Source of the DNA: JAFGDI01 sp963667715 | GTDB lineage: Bacteria > Planctomycetota > Phycisphaerae > Sedimentisphaerales > SM23-30 | Assembly: GCA_963667715.1 (NCBI GenBank) | Contig: OY763926.1 | Location: 1,178,001-1,242,000, forward strand | Direction of reading: 5' to 3' | Length of the DNA stretch: 64,000 nt | Shown: piece after piece, positions 6,063 through 13,628 of the stretch | Layout of the letters: every line of letters begins with the position of its first letter | Position numbering within the stretch: position 1 is the first letter of the stretch | The notes under the pieces: model-generated | Told to the model about the DNA's origin: nothing | Database searches by the model: none | What the model saw: only the letters and a program-made list of their open reading frames with translations | Position numbers and translations under genes: made by a program

Positions 6063-8279
6063 ATGGATGTAAATAACCAGGAATATTTTGATTACTATGA
6101 TGATGGCGTGGACGGGCTTTCGGAGAATGAGAAGGCACGTCGGCGGATGAATGAGAAGCGGGCGGCGGAGCGGGATATAACTATACCGGCCTGTTGCAAG
6201 CCGCATCTTAAAGAGAATCTCAAAGATGACCCGGAGGCGTTTTTGCGGTATTGTTTCCCGGGGATCTTTTATAATCCGTTTACAGATGATCAGCTGGTTA
6301 TTATTAACGCTATATGGTCACAGATACGTTATGGCGGTTACCGGGCTATCGCGGCGGCTCGAGGCGATGGTAAAACCTCAATCACGATTGGTATGATCAT
6401 CTGGGCGGTATCTTATGGCCATGTCAAGTTCCCGGTACTGGTTGCGGCTAATGCTACCAAGGCGGCCCAACTAATGGATAATATAAAATACCAGATAGAA
6501 TTCAACAATACGCTCACGGAGCTCTTTCCAGAGGTATGTGCACCGGTAAGAGCACTGGAGGGAGCCAACCAGAGAGCCAACGGCCAGACGGTAAACGGTA
6601 AACGTACTAACCTGCAATGGAACGGAGAAGAGGTACACTTCCCAGAAGTGGAAGGTTCAGCGGCCTCCGGCAGTATTATGCTGGGCTACGGACTTGACGG
6701 TGCCATTCGCGGGGCTTTGATAAATGGGCTGAGGCCGGATTTTGTCCTTATCGATGACCCGCAGACCAGGGCATCGGCCGCCTCTGCCAAACAGACACAG
6801 GACCGCCGCCAGACCATCCTGGAAGATGTGCTGGGACTGGCCGGGCCGGGGGCCAAGATAACCGTAACTATGCTCTGTACAATACTGAGATGCGGTGACC
6901 TGGCTGATGAGTTTACCGACCGGCAATTACAACCGGCATTCAAGGGTATCAAGCAGCGGCTGCTTATTACAGAACCGGAGGAGAATAGTGAAGCGGACAT
7001 GTGCTGGAAGAAGTATATGGAACTTCGCAGGCGGGGGATGGTGGCTGGTGATGAACATGCCAGGGAGGGCCATTGTTACTATCTGGCTAATCGGTCAGTA
7101 ATGGATGGGGCGGTTGAGGTTAATAATCCGTACCGGGTGATCGATAGCGAGATTGAGCAGACAGATGATGTCAGAGCGATGTACGCTGCGACGCTGGCAG
7201 AAGTTGCCAGAACAGGTGCAGACGAGGCATACTTCTGGATGCTGGAGGTTTCGGCTAAACAGCATACGTATAACAAAATATGTGATATGGGGCGAGCGGC
7301 GTTCGATGCGGAATACCAGAATAATCCAAGTGCGGCCAGTTCGGAGCGGTCGGAGATAACGGCGACGACGGTAATGAGGAAACTGTCACATCTGGAATGC
7401 GGCCAGGTGCCCGCCTGGGCGGCGATGGTGGTGCGGGGCGTGGATGTGGGTGGTCGTATGCTGTACTGGATTGATGTGGCTGTGGGTGAAGGTTATCGCT
7501 CTACTGTGATCAATTACGGCTGCGAGCCGGTAGATAGCCCGGCTGGCGACCTGAGAGAAGCTGACCCCGACAGGCAGCGACAGATGCAGGCGGCGATATA
7601 TGAGGCTCTTATACGGCTGGATGAGCAGGCGGCGACAGCTGAGTATACCTGCGAGGCGACAGGTGAGTTATTTACGCCGGTAATGGCGACGGTGGACTCT
7701 GGCAGCGGTTTACATACAGATGCGGTATATGCTGCGGTTAAAGCGTATAAGCGATATAGGGCTATCAAGGGCTGCGGGCAGGGCCAGCAGAACCGGTATA
7801 AGGCACCGGGCGGTGGTGGGATAGTTCGCGGGCGGTTCTATTGGGCCAGCTATCAGAAATCGCCGCACAATCTGTGGCTGCATCATCTGGACTCTGATAC
7901 GCTCAAAAACTTTGTGCACCAGGGATTTTTAACGCCGGAGGGTAAGCCGGGGAGTATTTCGCTGTACGGGTCAGAGGCGGTGGTACACCAGGACTTTGCC
8001 CGGCATATAACTGCCGAGATATGGTGTAGGACGTTTATTGACGGCAAGGGCTGGGTGGAGAAGTTTGATGTTATCCACGGGGATAATCACTGGCTCGATG
8101 CTCTGGCTTATGCCATCGCGGCGGCGGAGATCGCACAGCGGGGCAGGAAGCTGGCGATAGCCAGCAGCGGGCAGCTGACGGTTGTGCCAAGGCAGGTGAC
8201 AGCTGACAGGCCGCAGGTAGCTCAGCAGAGGTTGACGGCTGAGGATATTGCGAAAATAAGGCAACGGCGGGTGATGTAA
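6063..8279 (+). CDS. terL: Phage terminase large subunit
   Basis: The protein has 738 residues from ATG 6063 (a TTG two codons earlier is less likely). The N-terminal ATPase has Walker A RGDGKT at about residues 100-105, Walker B FVLIDD at about 227-232, and the coupling segment TMLCTILRCGD near 270. The C-terminal RNase H-like nuclease begins near 458 with VRGVDVGG (first metal-binding Asp) and ends with HGDNHWLDALAYAIAA, which carries the last acidic residues. It drives DNA into the prohead and cuts the concatemer. It is longer than the common 500-600 residues, with an insert between ATPase and nuclease. No small subunit was recognised upstream. Confidence 0.92.
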   Translation: MDVNNQEYFDYYDDGVDGLSENEKARRRMNEKRAAERDITIPACCKPHLKENLKDDPEAFLRYCFPGIFYNPFTDDQLVIINAIWSQIRYGGYRAIAAARGDGKTSITIGMIIWAVSYGHVKFPVLVAANATKAAQLMDNIKYQIEFNNTLTELFPEVCAPVRALEGANQRANGQTVNGKRTNLQWNGEEVHFPEVEGSAASGSIMLGYGLDGAIRGALINGLRPDFVLIDDPQTRASAASAKQTQDRRQTILEDVLGLAGPGAKITVTMLCTILRCGDLADEFTDRQLQPAFKGIKQRLLITEPEENSEADMCWKKYMELRRRGMVAGDEHAREGHCYYLANRSVMDGAVEVNNPYRVIDSEIEQTDDVRAMYAATLAEVARTGADEAYFWMLEVSAKQHTYNKICDMGRAAFDAEYQNNPSAASSERSEITATTVMRKLSHLECGQVPAWAAMVVRGVDVGGRMLYWIDVAVGEGYRSTVINYGCEPVDSPAGDLREADPDRQRQMQAAIYEALIRLDEQAATAEYTCEATGELFTPVMATVDSGSGLHTDAVYAAVKAYKRYRAIKGCGQGQQNRYKAPGGGGIVRGRFYWASYQKSPHNLWLHHLDSDTLKNFVHQGFLTPEGKPGSISLYGSEAVVHQDFARHITAEIWCRTFIDGKGWVEKFDVIHGDNHWLDALAYAIAAAEIAQRGRKLAIASSGQLTVVPRQVTADRPQVAQQRLTAEDIAKIRQRRVM

Positions 8280-8387
8280 GTGAAGAAGTGCATAGGTGCA
8301 GAAGTGCAGAAGTGAAGAAGTGCACAGAGTACGCAGAGAAGAAAAATAATAAGAGTTTCACGCAAAGATAATCAAACAGAAGGTGGC
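8280..8387. repeat. GTGAAGAAGTGCA word repeat plus ACAGAG words
   Basis: 8280-8321 repeats the words GAAGTGC and GTGCAG five to six times. It then runs into CACAGAGTACGCAGAG (8322-8338) and TTTCACGCAAAG. There is no gene; the block fills the gap between terL and the zinc-ribbon gene. Confidence 0.7.
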
Positions 8388-8579
8388 ATGATGGACTCAC
8401 ACGAACTGACACAGGCTGACACGGACGATCGCAAGAGCAGGACTGGGATACGGTGCCCGGATTGCGGGTCGGGGTTATGCCGGGTTTATACTACCAGAAA
8501 ATATTACTGGGGGGTAAAGCGGTACCAGGAGTGTCAGCATTGCGGACGAAAATTCAGCAGTACTGAGAAGGTTGGGTGA
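8388..8579 (+). CDS. NrdR-like zinc-ribbon protein
   Basis: The 63-residue protein has CPDCGS at residues 23-28, then a strand RVYTTRKYYWGVKRYQ, then CQHCGRKFSSTE. This C-P-x-C-G ... R-x-x-x-C-x-x-C-x-x-x-F-x-S/T-x-E pattern is that of the N-terminal ribbon of the repressor NrdR, here without the ATP-cone. It could be a phage transcriptional or DNA-binding factor. The start may be 8388 or 8391 (two adjacent ATGs after GGTGGC). Confidence 0.72.
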   Translation: MMDSHELTQADTDDRKSRTGIRCPDCGSGLCRVYTTRKYYWGVKRYQECQHCGRKFSSTEKVG

Positions 8580-8828
8580 ACTAGTGATTGTTACTATACT
8601 CTTGGCGCTACTATTGATTGGATTAACACTGGTTTAGATAAAAAATACTATAAAACATATATAAATAGTGATTTTTCTTGCATTTTTCTTCAATATACAT
8701 TTATATAGCTTAAGTACCTTATGTTGTTAGGGTTATAAATAGCCCATTAATTTATCATTTTACTTAACTTTATGTTTTAGAAAAAGATTAACATGTTGCG
8801 TTAATCTTTTTCTTGATTTGGTCGATAG
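8580..8828. other. AT-rich gap before the toxin-antitoxin cassette
   Basis: No gene is visible. Composition drops sharply to AT-rich after 8580, which marks the left boundary of the accessory cassette. Confidence 0.6.
8781..8811. promoter_or_regulatory. Perfect 12-bp inverted repeat upstream of higB
   Basis: AAAAAGATTAAC and its exact complement GTTAATCTTTTT are separated by 7 bases, ending 17 bases before the toxin ATG. HigA-type antitoxins usually repress their own operon by binding a palindrome at this place, so it is a candidate operator. It could also work as a terminator for the terminase operon, since T-rich sequence follows. Confidence 0.5.
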
Positions 8829-9173
8829 ATGAATATATACTTTAAAAGTAAGAAGATTGAAAAGCTTTGTAATAGTGAAAAAGAGATCAGGAAACGGTTT
8901 AGTAGTAAAATTGCTGAAAAAATAATGGAGAGACTCCAATCTCTGGAAGCAGCAAAAAACCTTTCTGACATCCCTACAGGCCCGCCAGAAAGGAGGCATG
9001 TGTTAAAGGGAGCAGATAAGGGTACCATATCAATCAATTTAGATGAAAAACAAAGGCTTCTTTTTAAGCCCCTGCCGGAAGAGTGTGCAAATTTATATTT
9101 ACCAGATGGTGGATATAATTATTGTAGCATAACATCTATTGAAATATGGGACATTAGAGATACGCACGAATAG
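8829..9173 (+). CDS. higB: HigB/RelE-family toxin
   Basis: The protein has 114 residues of the ParE/RelE fold: an N-terminal helical part (KIEKLCNSEKEIRKRFSSKIAEKIMERLQSL), then RRHVLKGADKGTISINLDEKQRLLFKPL and a C-terminal SIEIWDIRDTHE strand. The order and length match HigB proteins, ribosome-dependent mRNA interferases. It is AT-rich compared with the flanking phage genes and lies 39 bases before the antitoxin gene. Toxin-first order is typical of higBA. Confidence 0.85.
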   Translation: MNIYFKSKKIEKLCNSEKEIRKRFSSKIAEKIMERLQSLEAAKNLSDIPTGPPERRHVLKGADKGTISINLDEKQRLLFKPLPEECANLYLPDGGYNYCSITSIEIWDIRDTHE

Positions 9174-9212
9174 GTAAAGAAAACGCAAAAAAACGAATCG
9201 GGAGTGGTTATT

Positions 9213-10295
9213 GTGGCACAGGTAAGAATGAAGTATAATCCGGATTATGCAATTATGCCCGGAAAATCGGTTCAGGAAGCAATGGAAAGCTTGGGGTATA
9301 CACAAAAAGAGTTCGCAGAACGATTAGACACTACCCCTCAATCATTGAATCGAATATTCAATGAAGCTCAACCTATCACCCATGAAATGGCATGTAAACT
9401 TGAGCTGGTCACTGGTACATCAGCGAGCTATTGGAACAATAGAGAAGCGATATACAGAGAAAGAATTGCTAAAATAAATGAGAAAAAGCAGCTAGAAAAA
9501 GATTTGGCATGGCTGAAAGGAATGCCAATTAAGGACTTGCAAGAGCGAGGTTACGTAGTTGAAAGCGATGATAAGGTAGAGCTATTGCGAAGTACCTTAC
9601 AGTTTTTTGGTGTAAGTTCTGTTAACGCATGGCGAGAATTATGGAGTAAGCCAGACAATATTGCCGCTAAAAGATCAGCATGTTTCGAAACTCTTATTGG
9701 CCCCGCCTCTGCCTGGATAAGATGTGGTGAGAAAGAGGCAGAGAAAATTAGTTGCGGAGAGTACAATAAAGAGCTATTTATTGCCAGCCTTAAAAAAATC
9801 AGAGCCCTTACTTGTAAAGTAAATTTTACAGAAGCATTAATTGAGACTCAAAAGCTATGTGCTCAGGCTGGCGTAGCTTTCGTGCTCGTTAAAGAGATAA
9901 AAAAGGTCCCATGGAGCGGAGCGACAAAATGGTTAAAAAATAAAGCGATGATAGTTTTAAGTATTAGAGGGAAAGCAGAAGATCATTTTTGGTTCACTTT
10001 TTTTCATGAAGCCGGTCATGTTGTTAATGATAATAAAAAATATCTATACATTAACGATAACGCAAAAATCAAAACCGACCCAAGGGAAGTTAAAGCTGAT
10101 ACATTTGCCGCCAATATGCTCATACCTAAAATATATAACAGTAGAATATTGAAAGCCAAATCTAGTGCTGACATAATGTTAATAGCAAATGAAATCGAAG
10201 TTGCTATTGGCATTGTTGCTGGACGTTACAGAAAGCTAACTGGTAAATGGAAAATGTATAACGAAATAACAAGAAAACTTGAGTGGGTCAGTTAA
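9213..10295 (+). CDS. higA: HigA antitoxin fused to ImmA/IrrE metallopeptidase
   Basis: The protein has about 360 residues; I choose GTG 9213 because GGGAG lies 8 bases before it (GTG 9204 is also possible). Residues about 20-75 form a HigA-type HTH (YTQKEFAERLDTTPQSLNRIF). The C-terminal half is an ImmA/IrrE zinc peptidase with HEAGH at about 265-269 and REVKADTFAANMLIP at about 291-305, which supplies the third ligand. HigA-ImmA fusions are a known antitoxin variant; the peptidase may cleave a repressor or regulate the antitoxin itself. In a prophage it could link plasmid-like stabilisation to induction or to defence. Confidence 0.85.
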   Translation: MAQVRMKYNPDYAIMPGKSVQEAMESLGYTQKEFAERLDTTPQSLNRIFNEAQPITHEMACKLELVTGTSASYWNNREAIYRERIAKINEKKQLEKDLAWLKGMPIKDLQERGYVVESDDKVELLRSTLQFFGVSSVNAWRELWSKPDNIAAKRSACFETLIGPASAWIRCGEKEAEKISCGEYNKELFIASLKKIRALTCKVNFTEALIETQKLCAQAGVAFVLVKEIKKVPWSGATKWLKNKAMIVLSIRGKAEDHFWFTFFHEAGHVVNDNKKYLYINDNAKIKTDPREVKADTFAANMLIPKIYNSRILKAKSSADIMLIANEIEVAIGIVAGRYRKLTGKWKMYNEITRKLEWVS

Positions 10296-10399
10296 AATAC
10301 CCGATTCGACAATACTAAAAGTTCTGCATACAGGTTGTGCGGGGCTTTTTTTATTTTAAATATGAGTCCATACGGTGATTATATTGCTTTACGATTTCC

Positions 10400-11317
10400 T
10401 TAGTCAGCTTGTTTTTGCTTGGTTATTATCTTTGCCATAGTAGACATTTGTTCCATGGCTTCTACCAGAAAACTGTGACTTTCTTTGGTCAGAGAGTTAT
10501 TTTCCGGCCAGGTAATTTGTTCTGACAGTATCTTCTGCAGGTGGTCCAGGTGTTTTGAAACGTATTCCGGCTCCTTAAATTCTTCTTTAAGGAGAAAGGT
10601 CAGCATATAGCGGTCAAGGATGGTCTTGGTTTTAGTGATAAATGTTGATGTGTCAATGAAATAGCGATACTGTTTAAGGAACCAGGCACTAATACATTCA
10701 ATAAAAATAAATAGGAACGAGCAGGAAATTATACCGTAGATGTGTTTAGCTTTAAAATCGTCTTGATCGTTTGAGAGTAGCTGCCAGGCAACTATGGAAG
10801 ATATATAAAACAAAATGCCGCCAAAAGCAAAGGTTTTACCTGTTCGCAGCAGGCTATTGGCATTTTCTTCTGTAGATACAATTTTATCTTCAAGGAATGA
10901 TGATATATTGATAAAGTATGATGAGAAACTTTTAGATATTCTGTCAGTTCTGAGTGTTATTTGTTTTGCGATTGTGTCGTAGACAATATTATTAACATCA
11001 TCTTTAGTTATTGTTTTATTGTGAAGTTTTTCTATTTCACAAAGAATTGTCTTTTTTATTTCGTCTACACTCTCGGCTTTGCTTATGTTATAAGTGTTGA
11101 CAAAATCTTTTGAATTATTAGGACGTCTAAAGTACACGTAAATCATAACCGTAATTTGGGATATTATTAATATTATTCCATATGAAGTCAATGCTGTCCC
11201 TATGAACTTTGAATCAATATTTAAATAATATTGCAATGGGATCATTGAAAACATAATAGCGCCAAATGCTACAAGGAATGAATACAAATGATTTTCTTTT
11301 ATAAATTTACCAAACAT
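10400..11317 (-). CDS. Four-TM membrane protein with central helical domain, unknown function
   Basis: This 305-residue reverse-strand protein has AGGAG 7 bases before its ATG. TM helices are at about residues 13-33, 40-63, 163-184 and 193-215. Between them and after them lie soluble helical domains (about 64-160 and 216-305). It is AT-rich, and it is the only reverse-strand gene in the head-tail block. Together with higBA it forms a cassette inserted between terL and the gpW/portal genes. Its own promoter and orientation suggest expression in the lysogen, as for exclusion or defence genes. I recognise no family. Confidence 0.75.
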   Translation of the reverse strand: MFGKFIKENHLYSFLVAFGAIMFSMIPLQYYLNIDSKFIGTALTSYGIILIISQITVMIYVYFRRPNNSKDFVNTYNISKAESVDEIKKTILCEIEKLHNKTITKDDVNNIVYDTIAKQITLRTDRISKSFSSYFINISSFLEDKIVSTEENANSLLRTGKTFAFGGILFYISSIVAWQLLSNDQDDFKAKHIYGIISCSFLFIFIECISAWFLKQYRYFIDTSTFITKTKTILDRYMLTFLLKEEFKEPEYVSKHLDHLQKILSEQITWPENNSLTKESHSFLVEAMEQMSTMAKIITKQKQAD

Positions 11318-11399
11318 TATAAACTCCTGTATCGATAGTATATATTCAACAGAACCTTTTTAAAATTATAGTTACTAACAGTCTATCTTACAAATATTA

Positions 11400-11434
11400 A
11401 ATCCTGTACTACATATAGTACGGGATTTTTTTTT
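11400..11434 (+). terminator. Intrinsic terminator upstream of the connector gene
   Basis: ATCCTGTAC pairs with GTACGGGAT (one G-U) around an 8-base loop and is followed by nine T. It would stop + strand transcription entering the head genes from the cassette. Confidence 0.6.
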
Positions 11435-11515
11435 GGTGTTGATGGGCCCGGCGTTGTGGTTAATAATCAAATAGGTACGAGAGGCGAGTATAACTGAACA
11501 ATTGGAAATTGAAAC

Positions 11516-11719
11516 ATGACTGATTATGCGGCACAAATATTAGAGCTCGAAGGGCAGATACCTTATGCGGGTACTACTATCCAGGTTAACGGCAGGAATG
11601 TTACGGTGCCATCGATTGAGGTGATAGAGCGATCTATTGCTTATTGTCGCAGGCAGTTGGCAGCGGCTTCCGGCAGATCGCCAATCGATATGGTTGGTAA
11701 GACATTACTTAAAGGTTAA
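11516..11719 (+). CDS. gpW-like head-tail connector protein
   Basis: The protein has 67 residues: helix (DYAAQILELEGQI), a two-stranded segment (TTIQVNGRNVTVPS), then helix (IEVIERSIAYCRRQLAAAS). This is the gpW fold, and the gene is immediately upstream of the portal, the expected position. gpW-type proteins extend the portal ring and allow tail joining. Confidence 0.8.
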   Translation: MTDYAAQILELEGQIPYAGTTIQVNGRNVTVPSIEVIERSIAYCRRQLAAASGRSPIDMVGKTLLKG

Positions 11720-11741
11720 AAGTTAAAGGTTAAAAGTTAAA
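11710..11741 (+). repeat. AAAGGTTAAAAGTT word repeat overlapping the portal ribosome site
   Basis: Four words alternate GGTTAAAA and GTTAAAG from the end of the gpW-like gene to the base before the portal ATG. AAAGG inside the block is the only candidate Shine-Dalgarno. Confidence 0.75.
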
Positions 11742-11742
11742 G

Positions 11743-13533
11743 ATGTCCGAGTTAACCAGCACAATTGATACTACCCAGATCAGCTCCCTTAGCAGCGGAG
11801 CTCTGGCGGTGGTTATGGATGATCGTCGTGACCGCAAGTCTGCTGGTACCAGTAAGCGATACTTTGAGGCGGCCCAGTCAGACAGGTTCGGGGCTAATCA
11901 CTGGGCGTTTGCTAATGGGCTCGATGCTGCGAGTACCATATCCCCTGATCTGCCGACAGTGCGGAATCGGTGCAGGCTGGAACGCCGGAATAATTCGCAG
12001 CTGGCCGGTATTGTTGAGACTTATGCTAATGATATTATCGGCAATGGGCCAACGGTTCAGATCGGATCATACCAGCGAGTTGAGGACCGGATAAGACTAT
12101 GGGCCCGGCGTTGCGATTTTAGCGGCCAGCTGTCGCTGGCGGCGTTTTTGCGGTTGTGTATATATCAGCTTGCCTCTGACAGTGGCGAGGTGTTTATTAT
12201 TAAGCGTTATGCTGCGGACGGCAGGCCGATACCGCAGCTTATCGAAGCTGACAGAATAGCTACCCCCTGGGGAAAAAGCTCCGGGGCCGGTGGCAATAAT
12301 ACGGTAATTGATGGAATTGAATATAATGGGCAGGGCCAGGTACTGGGCTACTGGGTGAGTAAGAACCATCCGGGGGCAAGCTGGCTGGTTAATAAGGGCT
12401 ATGGCGATTTTGACTTTGTGCCGGTTAATGAGATGATACATTATTTCCGTATCGAACGGCCTGGTCAACATCGTGGTATGCCGTGGATTACCTCGGCCCT
12501 TAACACCTTTGGTGAGCTTCGGGACTATAACCGCTCGGTACTTAAGAGTGCACGCAGAGCGGCTAATATAAGCGTATTGCTTAAAACTGACCAGATGGGA
12601 GAAACAGCTCCGCTGGCAGCTCAGACCTGGACTGAAACGGAAATACCCGAAGATACTATGCTGACGCTGCCGGAGACATGGGACGCTAAGCAGCTGGACC
12701 CGAAACAGCCGACAGTGACCTATGCGGAATTTCACAAAGCAAAACTCAATGAGGCGGCACGCTGTTTGACGATGCCGTTTAATATCGCCGCTTGTAATAG
12801 TTCCGGCTATAACTACTCTTCCGGCCAGCTTGACCATCTGACGTATTTCCGGGTGATCGAGATTATCCGCCGTGATCTTGAGGATATGATACTCGAGCCG
12901 ATCATTTCCGAGGTGGTTCGCTGGATAGTGCTGACCTCTGGCGTGTCGGTCAATGCTCTGAGCTCTGACCGCAGCTATTTCTGGAAGAATCGCGAACATG
13001 CTGACCCGGTAAAGATGGAAAAGGCTAAGGAGCAGCGAATGGCTAATCAGACCAGTACTATAGCTGATGAATGTGCCAAAGAGGGCAAAGACTATCAGAG
13101 AGTACTCGAGCAGCTCGCCCGGGAAAAGAAGCTCAAAAAGAAGCTGGGACTTATCGAGGATAAGGTTGACCCGGATAAACGTATTGAATCGCTATCGAGA
13201 GCGGTAAGAGCAGGTATTGCTGTTACTATTAACGAGGGCCGGGCAGCTATCGGGCTGCCTGAGATCATCGACGGTGAAAGGCCGCTTCGTTTTAACAACG
13301 AGGATATATTACAGTATCATATCGAAAACGATATTGTGACAGTTAACGAGGTGAGGGCGGCACTGGGGCTGGAACCGATAGCAGGCGGCAATGTGGGAGC
13401 GAGTGTCTTACTTAGCAGTAAAGCATTAGAAACCGGCAGCGAGGAGCCAGAGGCGGGTAAGAAAACAGCTGGAGGTGAGACTGATGCAACTGACGAGGAA
13501 GAAGTTGAGGAAGAAACGGACGCGAAGACTTAA
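11743..13533 (+). CDS. Phage portal protein (lambda gpB family)
   Basis: The protein has 596 residues. The N-terminus has RYFEAAQSDR...HWAFANGLDAAS and RNRCRLERRNNSQLAGIVETY, the lambda-type portal signature. Further on are DYNRSVLKSARRAANISVLL and PFNIAACNSSGYNYSSGQLD. The C-terminal 60 residues are acidic and low complexity (EEVEEETDAKT). It forms the dodecameric DNA entry channel, and in this family may also include minor capsid processing. It is followed by a repeat-filled 95-bp gap. Confidence 0.92.
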   Translation: MSELTSTIDTTQISSLSSGALAVVMDDRRDRKSAGTSKRYFEAAQSDRFGANHWAFANGLDAASTISPDLPTVRNRCRLERRNNSQLAGIVETYANDIIGNGPTVQIGSYQRVEDRIRLWARRCDFSGQLSLAAFLRLCIYQLASDSGEVFIIKRYAADGRPIPQLIEADRIATPWGKSSGAGGNNTVIDGIEYNGQGQVLGYWVSKNHPGASWLVNKGYGDFDFVPVNEMIHYFRIERPGQHRGMPWITSALNTFGELRDYNRSVLKSARRAANISVLLKTDQMGETAPLAAQTWTETEIPEDTMLTLPETWDAKQLDPKQPTVTYAEFHKAKLNEAARCLTMPFNIAACNSSGYNYSSGQLDHLTYFRVIEIIRRDLEDMILEPIISEVVRWIVLTSGVSVNALSSDRSYFWKNREHADPVKMEKAKEQRMANQTSTIADECAKEGKDYQRVLEQLAREKKLKKKLGLIEDKVDPDKRIESLSRAVRAGIAVTINEGRAAIGLPEIIDGERPLRFNNEDILQYHIENDIVTVNEVRAALGLEPIAGGNVGASVLLSSKALETGSEEPEAGKKTAGGETDATDEEEVEEETDAKT

Positions 13534-13576
13534 GAATCTGTGTTAATCTGTGGTTCAGAAAAGAAGAAGAACATTT

Positions 13577-13604
13577 AACCACAGAGGACGCAGAGGACAC
13601 AGAG
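13577..13604 (+). repeat. ACAGAG word repeat, copy 6
   Basis: AACCACAGAGGACGCAGAG is followed by GACACAGAG. Upstream, 13538-13557 holds the related words TCTGTGTTAATCTGTGGTT in the opposite sense. Confidence 0.85.
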
Positions 13605-13628
13605 AAGAAAAAACAGGAAGATGCCAGA

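Noticed and set aside
10300..10345. Terminator after higA
   Set aside because: A T-run follows a weak GCA...TGC stem, but no stable stem of more than three pairs could be drawn.
12097..12999. 300-codon reverse open frame opposite the portal gene
   Set aside because: It is a shadow of the portal gene; the product is His/Arg-rich with no domain.
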